Origin: Sepioteuthis lessoniana
Lineage: Eukaryota; Mollusca; Cephalopoda; Myopsida; Loliginidae
NCBI GenBank assembly: GCA_963585895.1
Contig: OY757917.1
Coordinates: forward strand, 101,979,617-102,043,616
DNA length: 64,000 bases
Reading direction: 5' to 3'
Numbering within the stretch: the stretch's first letter is position 1; each line of letters begins with the position of its first letter. Both the position numbers and the translations under genes were made by a program. The notes below the pieces were generated by a model that ran no database searches, was not told the origin of the DNA, and was given only the letters and a program-made list of their open reading frames with translations. Below, piece after piece: positions 11,600 through 22,440 of this stretch.

Positions 11600-12145
11600 G
11601 GATTTGTGGGTAACTATTTTAAACGAGTTATTAGAGCTCATTTTGTTTGCACACAGTTAAATGATATAAAGAATTGCTGACATTAATTATTCTATTCAAT
11701 ATTAATCATTTGTTTGCACACAGTTAAATAGCAATACTAAAACAAAACCATTCAACTTTGTTACTTCTATTTCTCAAGTATTCTAATCTAATATAAATAA
11801 TTTGCACACAACTGTATGGTTTCAAAAACTAGCATTAGTAAATGATTGAAAAAGAACTATTTGATCCATAAACAGGACCCTAGCAAGGCTATTTGATCCA
11901 TAAACAGGACCCTAACAAGAACTATTTAATCCATAAACAGGACCCTAACAAGAACTATTTGATCCATAAACAAAACCCTTACAAGAACTCCAAATCCAGG
12001 TCAGAGTGAACCTGAGAGCAATGGCAATGATAGGGTACTCCACATTTCCCAAAGTTCCAAGACTGAAGTCTCACCATCGGATACAGTTTAGTGTCATATC
12101 AGGACACTCGTTCGGAGACGGGTATTACCCTTGTACAGATTTTAT
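11600..12145 (-). mobile_element. R1 dispersed repeat (minus), with 4 x ~35-bp expansion
   Basis: The middle part (11640-11840) carries 'ttgcacacagttaaat' signatures. The head (12000-12145) reads in reverse 'gtgtcctgatatgacactaaa...gatggtgagac...gtccactctgacc'. Between them, 11849-11990 holds four tandem units of 'gatccataaacaggacccta', which duplicate the head/middle junction of R1. Confidence 0.8.
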
Positions 12146-12330
12146 ATTCATTTTAATTTATATTATTGCATGATTGCATGCAAGCAAAAATATATATATT
12201 TCTTCATAGAGATAAAACTTTGTTCATTTGTTTAGTTTATAAAAAAATTAAGTTGTCCCATAATTTTTTCAGTTGTATATATACATATATACATATATAT
12301 ATAGAGAGAGAAAGAGAGTTATAAATTCAT

Positions 12331-12482
12331 ATTAGTTTTTACATACATTTAATAGCATTGATGTTTATCTGCGACAACTGACTTCATGCCGTCTTTACAC
12401 TGATAATTGCCGTGCAAAGATGGTATGAAACCAGTGGTCGCAGATGAGTATCCATGCTATTAAATATATATAAAAACTAATA
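12331..12482. mobile_element. Fold-back MITE, 152 bp
   Basis: Arms of about 65 bp: 'attagtttttacatacattt' then 'aatagcat...tctgcgac' on the left, and the inverted copy 'gtcgcaga...atgctatt...aaaaactaat' on the right. Loop of about 20 bases. Confidence 0.82.
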
Positions 12483-12603
12483 CATTATTCAGTGATACAT
12501 TATATAATAGCTCCATCACAAATATTGAGCATTCTCCAAATTATACTGCATTTGGTCTGTTAGAGAACCCACCAAGTGAGACTGTGACAACCTTATACTG
12601 TTG

Positions 12604-12604
<1 letters not shown>

Positions 12605-12688
<84 letters not shown>

Positions 12689-12802
12689 ATACATATTCAT
12701 ATACCTGTATGTATATACATACGCATGTAAGTTGATAGATCTGCAAAAATCAATGTAGTCCCATTGTCGGTAGTATATATATATATATATATATATAGGG
12801 GG

Positions 12803-12879
<77 letters not shown>

Positions 12880-12880
12880 C
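12605..12880. repeat. Compound (TA)n/(TG)n microsatellites
   Basis: A TA then TG run at 12605-12685, and a second TA then TG run at 12772-12880. The TH/IY-repeat open frames across them are artefacts. Confidence 0.97.
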
Positions 12881-13184
12881 ATAATTTGAAAAATTAAATT
12901 GACATTTCATTAAATGTCAAACATCACAAAAATTCAAATGAATTTATAACCACATGATAAGAAGCGTAACAATTTATATAGAGCGTATGAACGCTGTATT
13001 TGATTTTTAAAAACTTTTTGAATGAAGCGTTTATGCACACTGCACGAATATTTTGTCAGAATGAAGCTGAAGACACCGTCGAGTTGCCTTAGAAACTCCA
13101 GCTCCTGATTATAATTTCAGAGTTGTTCGTCATAGACTGGTTATCCTATCAAGACTGATGATAAAAGACTGACCTACTATTGTA
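12881..13184. other. AT-rich, nothing recognised
   Basis: Nothing clear. 13100-13180 may be a very worn SINE C fragment ('tagactggttatcctatcaag'). Confidence 0.4.
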
Positions 13185-13356
13185 ACCGGCCCTTTCATCT
13201 CGTAGGTAGAGTGTTCGTTAATGGCCCGGGAGACCGGTGTTCAATCCCAAGTCGTGTCATATCAAAGACTCAAAAATGGTACTTGACGCCGCCTTACTCA
13301 GCATTATAAGGTACTGATCAAGTGGAGCAATCGACTACGGTCACCAACATTACTCA
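13185..13356 (+). mobile_element. SINE A, internally truncated
   Basis: The tRNA-like head ('gtaggtagagtgttcgttaat', box-B-like 'gtgttcaatcccaag') is followed by 'tcaaagactcaaaaatggtac'. It then jumps to 'gagcaatcgactacggtcacc', losing the middle of the 3' body. Confidence 0.82.
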
Positions 13357-13364
13357 TTTATATA

Positions 13365-13440
13365 TATATATATATATATATGTATTCTCTATGCATATAT
13401 GTGTGTGTGTGTGTGTGTGTGTGCACGCGCGTGCCCGGGC
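13365..13440. repeat. (TA)n and (GT)n microsatellites
   Basis: A short TA run then a GT run that grades into a GC-rich 'gcacgcgcgtgcccgggcg'. Confidence 0.93.
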
Positions 13441-13639
13441 GTGTGTAGGTATCATATAATAACTGATGTTTATACAACAACATTGCTTCTAACAAAGCCT
13501 TCATTAGATGATGACTCTGGGTTCAGGCATGGTTTCGGGGCCGAAGCATCATTACCACTAGCCCAGAGCGCCCCAGCAGTATCTCACGACACCACCAGAC
13601 TTTGTCAGATTGTTGTCGCTCTGTGGGATTGTCAGATCC

Positions 13640-14306
13640 ACGCTGATGCCGTTAGAGCCTTGTCTTGAATCTTTTCCATGTATTTTCTCTTGTCCGATGG
13701 AGGAAGTCCGAGATTAGTTAAGAAAACGGAGGTTGAGTTGGCAATAAAACCTCTACATCCGACTTCGATAGGAAATACATTCGTTATCCAGCCATTTCTG
13801 ACACATTCTTCTCACAGATCTTCATATTTTTCCAACTTATGCTGATGCGCCCAGTCGAAATTTTCTTCAGAAGAGACCGTTAACTCAATAACGAAAACTT
13901 TTTTTGCTTTAACGGACCAAATGACAATATCTGGACGCTTTGTTGTTAACGCTATTTCAGTTGGAAATGTGAAGTTATGTTTTAAATCAGTTGAGACGTG
14001 TCAGTCCGTACAGCCCTCAAGCAATGATGGTTTGCGCATATTTTCACGAAAATATTTCATTCTTTAATGAACTGAATTGCTCTGTTGTTGATAATATTTA
14101 GAGCTTTATTGGCAGTCTCACATGTTTTTGAAACCTCGGAAAAAATCTCCAGGACTTCGTTATGTCTCCAAGTATAGCTTCTTAGAGCGTACTCACATCC
14201 AGTGAGAATATGTTTGAGGCTCGCAGTTTTCCCACATGCCCTGCATCGGTCGGATGTAGTTAACCCCCAAGCATGAAGGTTGACTGGTGTTGGTAAGACG
14301 TCGTAG
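13640..14306 (-). pseudogene. LINE C-terminal CCHC knuckle and restriction-like endonuclease
   Basis: Resuming after the LTR, the frame reads YDVLPTPVNLHAWGL, then CRACGKTASLKHILTGC (C-x2-C-x7-H-x4-C), the knuckle preceding the endonuclease in this clade. In a shifted frame near 13965-13820 it reads TKRPDIVIWS...VFVIELTVSSEENFDW, then AHQHKLEKYEDL. RPD, the E of IELT and the downstream K match the PD-(D/E)XK nuclease core of R2-type LINEs. A TGA follows directly after YEDL and another lies downstream, both where the family is normally open. Confidence 0.92.
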
Positions 14307-15275
14307 TATGACACTTTCATTTAAGTGTCAAGGAGTTGGCTGGCGAAATTAATTAAAGGAAATTAATTAATTTTATTAAATCATGATAATAAGTATTTTA
14401 TTAAAAATAAATTCATTTTGGGTGTCCAAGTATTTTTTGAGAACAGTGTATAAAATAAATATCAAGTGATTAAGTACGAAAAAGTTGGAGATCCGATCAG
14501 GGCTTGTTGACCTATAAATCTGTCACCAAAGAAATAAACATCCGCACAACTGCAAAGAGCTGTCAAGAGAGCCATCGGATTTCAAACTTTAAACAAAAAG
14601 ATGTATTTTTAGAATAGCGGACAATTTGGGTTGGTGTCATCAAGTTTGGCACAAGGCCTTGAATCACTAAATCATTGGTCAGCCAACCACGGGACTGCTC
14701 CTTGTGGCCCCTCCCGATGACTGTGGCTGATTGGCCGATTGTCTAAACCAATCAGGGGCAAACCGGGGGGATTGTTACGATGATAGCCATTGGTCGGCAG
14801 TCCCCATTGGCTGACCAATCAGAAACTGATTATTCGGGATTCGGGCCCATAAATAGAGGACACCCAAAGCGAAAAATTGAGTTGGTTCAGGAATTCGCCG
14901 CTTAAAGAACCAAATCCGTTGCCATTGCATTCGCCATTGTGACACTGCCTAGTTGCAGTTAAAACTCCGCCAGTCAACTACTTTCACTCCCAGTTTGTGG
15001 TGTTTGACTAAAAATTATCTAAACAACTGTGTAAATAAACGTTTGTTACTGTTTATAACAAACGCCTTATTTTCGTCATTTTTTAAATTTGCTTGGCAAC
15101 TTTTTCATCTCTCCAACACGAATTCCAACCTTCATCGACTGGACCTCAACCATCTTCTCTTTCCTCGGATCTGAAAGCAACGTGGGCGTGGAAAGAAACA
15201 GAGAAAGACCAGTCGACACATGTGGTAATCACGAAACCAGCGGCCAACTAGGTGTCGTGAAGCTATAGTACCACA
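14307..15275. mobile_element. Solo LTR inserted in the LINE
   Basis: This 969-bp block interrupts the LINE frame exactly between AVY and DV. It is flanked by GTAG at 14303-14306 and 15276-15279. Removing the block and one GTAG restores the continuous reading AVYDVLPTPV. The ends are short imperfect inverted repeats (TATGACAC / TGTGGTAC). Inside are TATA-like 'cccataaataga' at about 14850 and AATAAA at about 15033. Both fit an LTR promoter and polyadenylation signal on the plus strand. No gag/pol or second LTR is present. Confidence 0.82.
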
Positions 15276-15279
15276 GTAG

Positions 15280-17200
15280 ACTGCTTTTATGAGGAAACTT
15301 AATTTCTTTGGGTCCATGTGCTTGAGGTCTCTCCATGTGACAGCTCTGTCCTTTACATTCTCCCACTTTGTCCATGCGCTCTGTGTCCTTTGTCCTACAG
15401 CTGTAGCAAAACGCGTAACTTCCTCAAGATGATGGATTTCTTCCGACACCATTTTTCTTCTGTTTGCCGTGGATTCTTTTGACCACCAACGCTGTGGATG
15501 TTGGCATAGACCTGCTTTTCCATTTACCACAGTGTCAATTATTTCTTTCATTTTAAGGGCCAATTCAGCATTCTCAACAGCTATTTTTGCCTTCCATTTC
15601 CGACCGGTTATCATAGAAGGCTGGGCATTCTTCACCAGTGGGTCGCGAGAGTCACGCAGCATCTGGAAGAGACGCGCTCTTCCTAATTTATATTCCTCAA
15701 CAAGTGACAACGTTGGAAGTTTTAGTTTTGTTGATGAACTATATAGTGCCACGTTTGTTAAGGAGTTAGGTACTCTCAACCATTTTTATAGATTTACTAA
15801 TTAACCGCTCCATTGTTTCAACTTTTGTAAGTGATACCTCATATATTTGCAATGGCCATGCTAATTTAGGAATTAATCCAAAATAAATGTACCATATTTT
15901 ATCTTTGTTCATGGGGTCACATTTATCAATGGAGCGTAATCCATTTTGTAGCTGTTTCCTTAGGTCCTGCCAGCGATGTTGATCAGTAAGTGGTATGGAG
16001 TAGCAGCGACCGAGACTCTTAACGCTTTTTTCGCGGATCGTAGGGATTTCGTTTCCACTGATAGAAAACTTTATTTCTTTGCAGTTTTCTTTCAGCAACG
16101 ATAAACTTCGGCACTTTGAAGGCTTTATTTTCATAGCAGCCCATTTGAAGAGCTCTTGGAGGCGGGTCACCAGTTGTTCCATGTGTGATTTGGATTCTGC
16201 AATTAGAGTTACATCATCCATAAAAGCCTTCATAGATGGACCGGTTATTTGATTGGTGTTGACATCGGCACTACGTAATATCATCTCCATTACCAATACG
16301 AAAAGTAGCGGAGAGATAACACAACCCATCATGATGCCAATATTAAACTTTTACCAGTTAGTTGAATATTTATTATAAGAAAACCTCACATAAGTGCGTT
16401 TGAAGTACGTTGATATGTGGGTTTTAATATCCTCTGGAATCCAAAAGAACTCCATTGCTTTCTCAAGTAGTTGGTGTCTTACTGAGCCATATGCATTTTC
16501 TAGATCCAACCAAATGACGTGGAGTTCGGTTTTATTATTTTTCGCCGTTTTTATTCGATCCCACAACATAGTGGTATGTTCAATACAACCTGGAAAGCCG
16601 GTAACTTCAGCCTTTTGGATTGATGTATTGACATACCCGTTGTTTATCACGAATTTTGTCATCCTCTTCGCAATGACACCGAAAAAGATCTTACCTTCTA
16701 CGTTGAGTAGTGAAATTGGTCGAAACTGTTCTATTTTTCTGGAGTCTTTTTCTTTTGGTATGTGGATTCCATCTGCTAAACCCCAATTATCCGCAATAAA
16801 TTTCTTTGTATCAGCTTCTCGTAAAAGCTTCCAAAGTAGTGTTAATATTTTAGGGCATCTTTTGTAGAGCTTATATGAAATGCCGTTAATCCCCGGTGAG
16901 CTCTTAGCTCGAGCTTTTCTGACGAAGTCTTTAATTTCACCTAGTTTCAAAGGTGAATCGTCAAATTTTTCTTCCGGTGGATGCGGGCGATTGAGTTCAT
17001 TTACACACCTCAACGGAGTGTCGGTATATTTTTTTCCGAAGGTGTGCTTCTAAGTCCTCTTTCAGTATATTAAGGACCCCGTTTTTTTCTCCCTCAAACA
17101 ATTTCTTGGTGAATTTAAACGGGTTTTTTTTCGAAATTGCGCCTAGCTTTTCGTTTCTTTTGTCGACGCTTCCTTGCGTTTTCTGCTTTTGCAATTGCAA
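15280..17200 (-). pseudogene. LINE reverse transcriptase and thumb
   Basis: Three overlapping frames carry RT blocks. At 16950-16850 is GEIKDFVRKARAKSSPGING, the classic SPG-ING block. At 16750-16690 is KEKDSRKIEQFRPISLLNVE. Motif A is IWLDLENAYGSV near 16510. Motif B is MMGCVISPLLFVL near 16330, after a frameshift. Motif C is AFMDDVTLI near 16220, where FMDD stands at the YxDD position, so both catalytic Asp residues are kept. The thumb runs through ILRSADV...SLGRCYSIPLTDQHRW to the last codons AVY at 15279, where the LTR interrupts. Confidence 0.93.
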
Positions 17201-17290
17201 GGATCTTTTCCTTAATTTCGGACAATTGCTTCTTCAAAAACTCAAGCTCATTTGGCATTTCTTTAAGCCGCTTCTTATGAAGCCTTTGCT

Positions 17291-17770
17291 CTACTCTAAG
17301 TCGGCTCTTTTCTCGCAGTCTTCTATTGGCTGGTCGTATATTTTTTTTCCTTTTTGGACGTCTTCAGCTCCAATATGCTCAAGGCAAACTGCAGGAATAG
17401 TTTTAGTGAAAGAATGTAGTTTCACTCCAATAGATCCTCTCAAGCTGTTTCGGAGAATAAAGGACAACACTTCATCGAGGACCTTCCATCTATCGTCATT
17501 CGCTTTAGGCCAATTAATGCGAATTGCATTCCCTTTCATACTGGGCGCATTAGATTGACAAACAAAGTGATCCTGAGTACTGTGGTAGTTCCCCTGACTC
17601 TGGTTCCCTTCAATCGATTTATTAATCTCGGATTGAGATTTACGTCGTTGTCGACTTGGGCATCCCATTTTTGTGCGGTGGATCCGCATTCCCTTGATGC
17701 TTGCAAAGCTGCGTCCGCAACAGCATTGTATGTCCGTGGACGGTCCAGATTCGTTAACAGAAGTGTTCAT
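17291..17770 (-). pseudogene. LINE N-terminal zinc-finger region
   Basis: The frame starts at ATG 17770 (a stop lies a few codons upstream). Within 35 residues it gives CCCGRSFASIKGMRIHRTK followed by MGC, the C-x-C...H...C/H finger typical of the N-termini of R2-superclade LINE proteins, where it contributes to DNA recognition. The next 110 residues are basic and low in recognisable motifs. The frame ends at 17291 (KRADLE, stop), and the reverse-transcriptase part continues in another frame below. Confidence 0.85.
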
Positions 17771-17854
17771 TTTGATGCTCTCATTCTCCTCCCCGCTTTC
17801 GGGTCATCATGAGGGCATGTTTCTGTATGTGTACTGCACAAATATATATGCGAG

Positions 17855-17931
17855 TGTAGTAATTTACGAAGCTTTTTGCTTAGATGTAGCACAAGGCTAC
17901 ATGAATGGGGCACTCGATGAAACTCGAAATC

Positions 17932-17932
<1 letters not shown>
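17855..17932 (-). mobile_element. SINE E partial copy
   Basis: Matches the non-tRNA part of the 19343-19705 units: 'agtaatttacgaagcttttt', 'gatgtagcacaaggc' and 'gaatggggcact'. It stops at a (TA)n run. Confidence 0.75.
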
Positions 17933-17982
<50 letters not shown>

Positions 17983-18148
17983 CGTAGTACGCTTGTTGAC
18001 AGTGCGGTCTGATACTAAGTCTAACGTAAAGTTGGGCGTGTTTTGATCCCAGCTTCAAGCATCCTATGCGTCTAGCCCAACTGAAAAGTTGTGATATAAC
18101 GAAAGTGTCTGTCTGTGGATGACAATATATATATATATATATATATAT
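17933..18148. repeat. Two (AT)n runs with a short spacer
   Basis: AT runs at about 17934-17981 and 18125-18148. The spacer has no recognised feature. Confidence 0.93.
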
Positions 18149-19342
18149 TCTTCCCACACATAATGAGAATACCAGTATTTTGGAAATGATTTTTCTCGTG
18201 ATAAAAAAAATAATTATAAACCCAGAGAATAAGATAAAAATGGTTAGAAATAAGGAAATTCATGAATAAAATCTAGTGAATTCCTCTGAAATGGTTTTAG
18301 AATAGTTCTAGACGACGGACCGATACGTGACTTCTTTTCCGTCTATTAAACAGATCTAGGTCACTGTGATCTTTTACAGAAATAAACATTCGTGACATTC
18401 TATTAAAAGATACCTGTGCGTTCCGTCAGCCAATTTTCTTATTTTCTTTGCGACTAAACCAAATAAATTGTTTGTCATAAACTACAAATTGTGCTCCTGT
18501 TTGCTTGTGCGTTTTGTTATTTGTTGCTTTCGCGGGGGGGGGGTACCCTGCTTCTCTTGTTTCTGGCTGCATTTTGTGCATGTGTTATTCTAACCTTCAA
18601 ATTGCTACAAAACTTGCACACCTGCTGCCACAAAATACGCGGGCTTTTTTTCTTTTCTTTTCTTTTCTTTTTTTCTTTTCTTTTCTTTTCTTTTTTTCTT
18701 TTCTTTTCTTTTCTTTTCTTTTCCCCTCCTTTCCTTCTTTTATTGCATCTTTTCGCTTCTCTTGTCGTTCTATCAACACTCTATTCCTCCTCCTGCAACC
18801 TGTGCAACTGAAACTGACAGCCGAACACTTGAGGTTAATTAGGGGAATAAAGAAGAGTAAAAGGTTTCGTTGTTTGAGAAAAAAAAAACGTAAAAAGAAA
18901 CTTGTGCTTCACCGAAATCAACAAAGTTTTCCTCAAAGTAGACGATTCCTTTAAAAACCATAATTTTGAATGTTGATACTCGAGGCAGACCTTCCCTTCT
19001 TGGGAGGTTAACGTAATGTAATCTTTCTACTCATAATTAAACATCGTAAATATCAAGTAGGCGTATAAAATTGAGGTTATATAAATATCTTTCTTTTGAC
19101 ACGACTTCCTATTGATATAAAGATATTAATATAAAGTACCCTTAAAGGAAAATAAATAAATACCGCATTTACTTGTCTATAAGGCACACATTTAAATAAA
19201 TAAAAAATATCCAAGTCGTATTGTGCTCTGATTTTATGATAATCGAAGTACGAAAATAACAGACGTAGATCTGGAATAAATTTTAGTGGGCGTTAGTCCT
19301 CCAAATATCTGCTGTATCAACTTCAAGTAATTTACAAAGCAC
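18149..19342. other. Unassigned; (TTTTC)n tract at 18645-18722
   Basis: Pyrimidine-rich TTTTC repeats produce spurious FSFLF and KRKEK open frames. The rest is AT-rich. 19150-19310 has a diverged relative at 20660-20875. Confidence 0.6.
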
Positions 19343-19705
19343 AAGGTACCCAATGAGACTCGAACTCATTCGTGTAGGTTTGCCAGTCCAGCTTGCTAAC
19401 AATTATACCACTAAAGGCGCCCGCTAGGTTATTGGAATTTACAAAGCTCTTTGCTTCGATGTGGCCCAAGGCTGAATGAATGGGGCACCTAATGAGACTC
19501 GAACTCACTTGTGCAAGTTTGCAAGTCAAGCTTGCTAACCATTGCACCACCAGAGGTGCCCTCTTGGTTATAGTAATTTACGAAGCTCTTTGCTTCGATG
19601 TAGCACAAGATCGAATGAATGGGGCACCCAGTGAGACTCGAACTCACTCTTGCAGGTTTGCTTGTCTAGCTTGCTAACCATTACACCATCAGAGATGCCC
19701 TCTTG
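19343..19705 (-). mobile_element. SINE E: three tandem tRNA-like units
   Basis: Three head-to-tail units of about 125-135 bp. Each has a tRNA-like module (minus strand; 19344-19420, 19483-19561, 19622-19700). The middle module has a perfect 7-bp acceptor stem GGGCACC/GGTGCCC, a box-A-like 'tggtgcaatggttagca' and the T-arm loop TTCGAGTC. The third has a full GTGAG/CTCAC T-stem. The anticodon arm pairs poorly, so these look like SINE heads or decayed tRNA copies rather than active tRNA genes. Confidence 0.75.
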
Positions 19706-20114
19706 GTTATAAGTCACCAGTAACTTCCTGTTTGAAATATGTAGCAATGAACATTGCTTTTTGGGTAAAAAACGAATTTTCTAATTACTCTTGAATAACC
19801 CTTGTAAGCCAGTTAATTTGAAGTTTGCCTACCAGGAAGAACCCATTTTACCGATCCTGGATTTAATGCTGAAAGTAGATTTAAGTAATCTTTATTAACT
19901 CGTGACTTGATACCAACTGCTTTTGAGTTTTTTCTCTATTACTGTTTAAGATGACAAACCTTCCAACAATACCTTTATAACTAATGTAAATAATACCGGC
20001 AAATATATTAACTTAAAAGTGAGAGGAAAGTATTAGAAGAACTACAATAGCGAAGATTCACTCCATATAAAAAAGCGCTTCAATCAGTAGAAAACTCGCT
20101 AGATGTAATAGTTG
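19706..20114. other. AT-rich, nothing recognised
   Basis: No coding, RNA or element signature found. Confidence 0.5.
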
Positions 20115-20650
20115 TTAACCAACCCTTCTATTATGGGAAAGTCAGTTTTAAGCGGAGTACAGGTTGTTTACTTTCAGAGTGTCCTTTTCTTATCTACCGA
20201 TAATTGGAGGGAGAACAGATTAATATACATGTATTTGCTAAGCCCTCCATCATGAGCAGGATGCAAAACTAAGTCAATTTTTAAGCGGAGTTTAACAGGT
20301 TTAAATTCATAGTTTTCCTTCTCCTAGACTGGTTATCATACCAAGGCTAAAAAACCTGGTCTTCCCTGCTATTTTACAAATAGCTGGAGAGAGAATAGTT
20401 AGATTCATGTTTTTCCCTAAGTTATTAACGCTATGTGAAATGCAAACAGCCTCGTCCTGGGTTTGAACTCGGATCACCGTGTTCATTTTCTACGACGGTT
20501 ACCATTACACCACGAACGCCGCCTGAACAGATTAACATATACTTCTACCAAGAGCATTAGTGCGAAGTGAAACGAAAACAGCTTTGATCGGGATTTGAAT
20601 TTGGTCTGCTGATTCTATTTCCTTCGATAAAAATCGTTTCACAAAGCCCG
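20115..20650 (-). mobile_element. SINE C, outer copy split by a younger SINE C
   Basis: The outer copy occupies 20115-20228 and 20525-20650. Its 3' body ('agtcagttttaagcgga', 'ggagggagaacagatt') is interrupted and resumes at 'gaacagattaacatat...gcattagtgcgaagtg'. The head is at about 20585-20640. Confidence 0.85.
20229..20524 (-). mobile_element. SINE C, inner copy with target-site duplication
   Basis: A complete SINE C: tail 'agtcaatttttaagcggagt', core 'cccta...agctgga', tRNA-like head with box-B-like 'gtttgaactcgg' and 'gttaccattacaccacga'. It is flanked by 'gaacagattaatatac' (20213-20228) and 'gaacagattaacatat' (20525-20540), a 15-16 bp target-site duplication with a one-base indel. Confidence 0.88.
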
Positions 20651-20659
20651 TCCCCTTTG

Positions 20660-20875
20660 ACTTGAAATATAAGGTACACATTTAAATAAAGGAAAAAAAT
20701 ATGCAAATAGTATAGAGCCCCCAAGTATACTAGTACTATAACTAAAGGGCCGTCTACGAAAGTTCGTTATTAAACAGATATTGATCCTTTTTGAGTTGTC
20801 ATTAGTCCTCTAAATACCTTAATGAAATATGAAAATAATACCAGCAAATGTAGTAATATACGATTAGATAAATCT
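20660..20875. repeat. Diverged copy of the 19150-19310 segment
   Basis: Shared order: 'aaggyacacatttaaataaa', an 'acgaaa' block, and 'agtcctcyaaatayct'. The family is not identified. Confidence 0.5.
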
Positions 20876-21121
20876 TATGTCATCGGGAAAAGCATTAGCC
20901 TGTACTGTCTTCACTTCCTCCTAACAACGAGTAAAACGGATGAGGCAGACTGAGAATTGTCACCTTGGTACAACAAACGGCCAAGGAAAAAACTCAATTT
21001 AAACCAGCTGGCCTTATGCCACGTTCTGTTCATAATGGAGAGGTTGGGCAAATAGATATCAATTTCTCTGCTCTTTTTAGAATGTTCTGGATGGAAGTTT
21101 CCTTGCAATCACATTAGACTT

Positions 21122-21345
21122 TTGTTCCAGTCTCAGAGGCAGCCTCCTAAGGCAGCGTCTGCCCACATTGTCAAAAAGAGATTATGGTTGGGTTTATTAT
21201 CCAATACCAAGGGGTCATATGAAGAAATGTCGACGGCAGTAGGGACAGTATTTTCATCAGCTGCCCAGGCGGCTCGCTTACTGGGATTCCTATGTGAAAT
21301 TGATCCTGATCCAAATACTGTGGTATGGAAATGCATATTAGAAAC
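21122..21345. other. Unidentified open segment
   Basis: GC-richer than its surroundings and open on both strands for about 75 codons. The plus frame includes KAASAHIVKKRLWLGLLSNT. I do not recognise it. It could be a worn transposon exon. A SINE C begins where it ends. Confidence 0.35.
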
Positions 21346-21510
21346 CGCACTTAGCGTAATGGTCATCGTTGTGGGAAATGAAATCGGCGACTCGAATTCA
21401 AATTTTGGACGAAGCTGTTTGCTTTTCTCTTCACGCTAATGCCCTTGGAAAAGGCATGACTCCATCTGTTCTTCCCATAACTATGAGTAAATAGTGGGGT
21501 TCTTTAGCCT
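21346..21510 (+). mobile_element. SINE C, 5' part
   Basis: The tRNA-like head 'cttagcgtaatggtcatcgt' with box-B-like 'cgaattcaaattttgg' is followed by the core 'aatgcccttggaaaaggcatg' and 'ataactatgagtaaatagt'. The 3' body is lost. Confidence 0.82.
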
Positions 21511-21714
21511 TTGTTAAATACTCACAAAAATCAGAAATTTTGAGAAAGAAATGAGGCTCGTTACAAAATTATTGCAATTCATTTTCTTTATTTTTTTTTT
21601 CCATCTAAGCTGTGTCTGTATAAGAACTACTCTATGGTTGCACCACTCAGACTCTATCGAGACATTTAAAGGAAAAGCAAAATATAAGGATGCTGTGTGT
21701 TATTTTGAACAAAT

Positions 21715-21950
21715 ACATATACGGCCACTTGACTCCCATCCAAGTTAGATGAACAAGACATGAAGGGTACAGTTGCAGAAATAAGAATGAATTTAAGCGA
21801 CGTTTTTTATGATCTCTTACACATCGACGCACCAGCGTTGGTCAACCATCAAAAACTTATCAGCTCTGTGTGAACACTGGATGTCGTATTGATGACTTAA
21901 TAAGTACGATAGCTGATAGGGACGGATGTCGAGAAAAATTTAAAGGAGTC
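21715..21950 (+). mobile_element. RTE-like LINE 3' fragment, diverged
   Basis: Aligns in order with the 22780-23000 segment: 'acggccacttgactcccatc', 'aagttagatgaacaagacatg', 'acgcaccagcgttggtcaacc', 'cagctctgtgtgaacactgg'. Frameshifted and stopped. Confidence 0.75.
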
Positions 21951-22440
21951 CATGCAGTTGGCACCCTATGGTGGTGATCATTTCAAGACTGCTTTAGACT
22001 AAGGGAATGTCAGTGGCTTTGCCCCAGATGATATCCAATACAGCCACAGAAACAAAAAAGCTGCACCCCAGAGGTCAAAGCTGATACGGTCGGTTGATAC
22101 AACTATAGCAGTCACAGATCTATTTCCTCTCGCGAATCAATGCCCCCGTCAAGCGATTCGGCCATCCACTGACCAATCAGAGGCAGAGCGCATTGATTCC
22201 TCCTTCTTCTCTTGAACTATTTTTTCTAGCCCTTTTTGCAAGTCACGACAAAGCAGAGAGTACCCAGCTAGCAGCGAAGAAAGATCTCTCTCCCGTACTC
22301 TCCTTCGGACATTCCACATTGAAGAACTTCACTAAAGAACACGCTGCTACTAGCTACACACACAGAAGAACCAGCCTGGAGGTCAGTCACTCGAGCTACT
22401 TGCTACAGTGACACGTCTCCTACAAACTAAAGGACCAACA
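21951..22440. other. Unassigned GC-richer segment, LTR- or UTR-like
   Basis: No coding motif. 'tgaccaatcagaggcagagc' resembles CCAAT-type promoter wording, and a similar 'tgaccaatcagaaactg' occurs in the LTR at about 14813. It directly precedes a LINE fragment. Confidence 0.4.

Larger units (their letters stand above)
13450..17815 (-). mobile_element. R2-superclade LINE (single ORF, REL endonuclease), decayed
   Basis: Read on the minus strand, the domain order is an N-terminal C2H2 finger (17770-17291), reverse transcriptase and thumb (17200-15280), a CCHC-type knuckle (about 14240) and a PD-(D/E)XK restriction-like endonuclease (13980-13640). This is the layout of R2/NeSL/Hero-type LINEs, which use the endonuclease to nick DNA for target-primed reverse transcription. 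The element is broken by frameshifts, in-frame stops and a 969-bp LTR insertion at 14307-15275. The 5' and 3' ends are not sharply defined, and no target duplication was identified. R2, NeSL or another REL-bearing clade cannot be told apart without a phylogeny. Confidence 0.9.

Noticed and set aside
16394..16867. 157-codon plus-strand frame
   Set aside because: Shadow of the minus-strand LINE reverse transcriptase.
18491..18811. 106- and 149-codon Phe/Ser-rich open frames as membrane proteins
   Set aside because: They read through a (TTTTC)n tract.
19343..19705. Functional tRNA genes
   Set aside because: Acceptor and T stems are good, but the anticodon arms mispair and the units repeat with SINE-like flanks.
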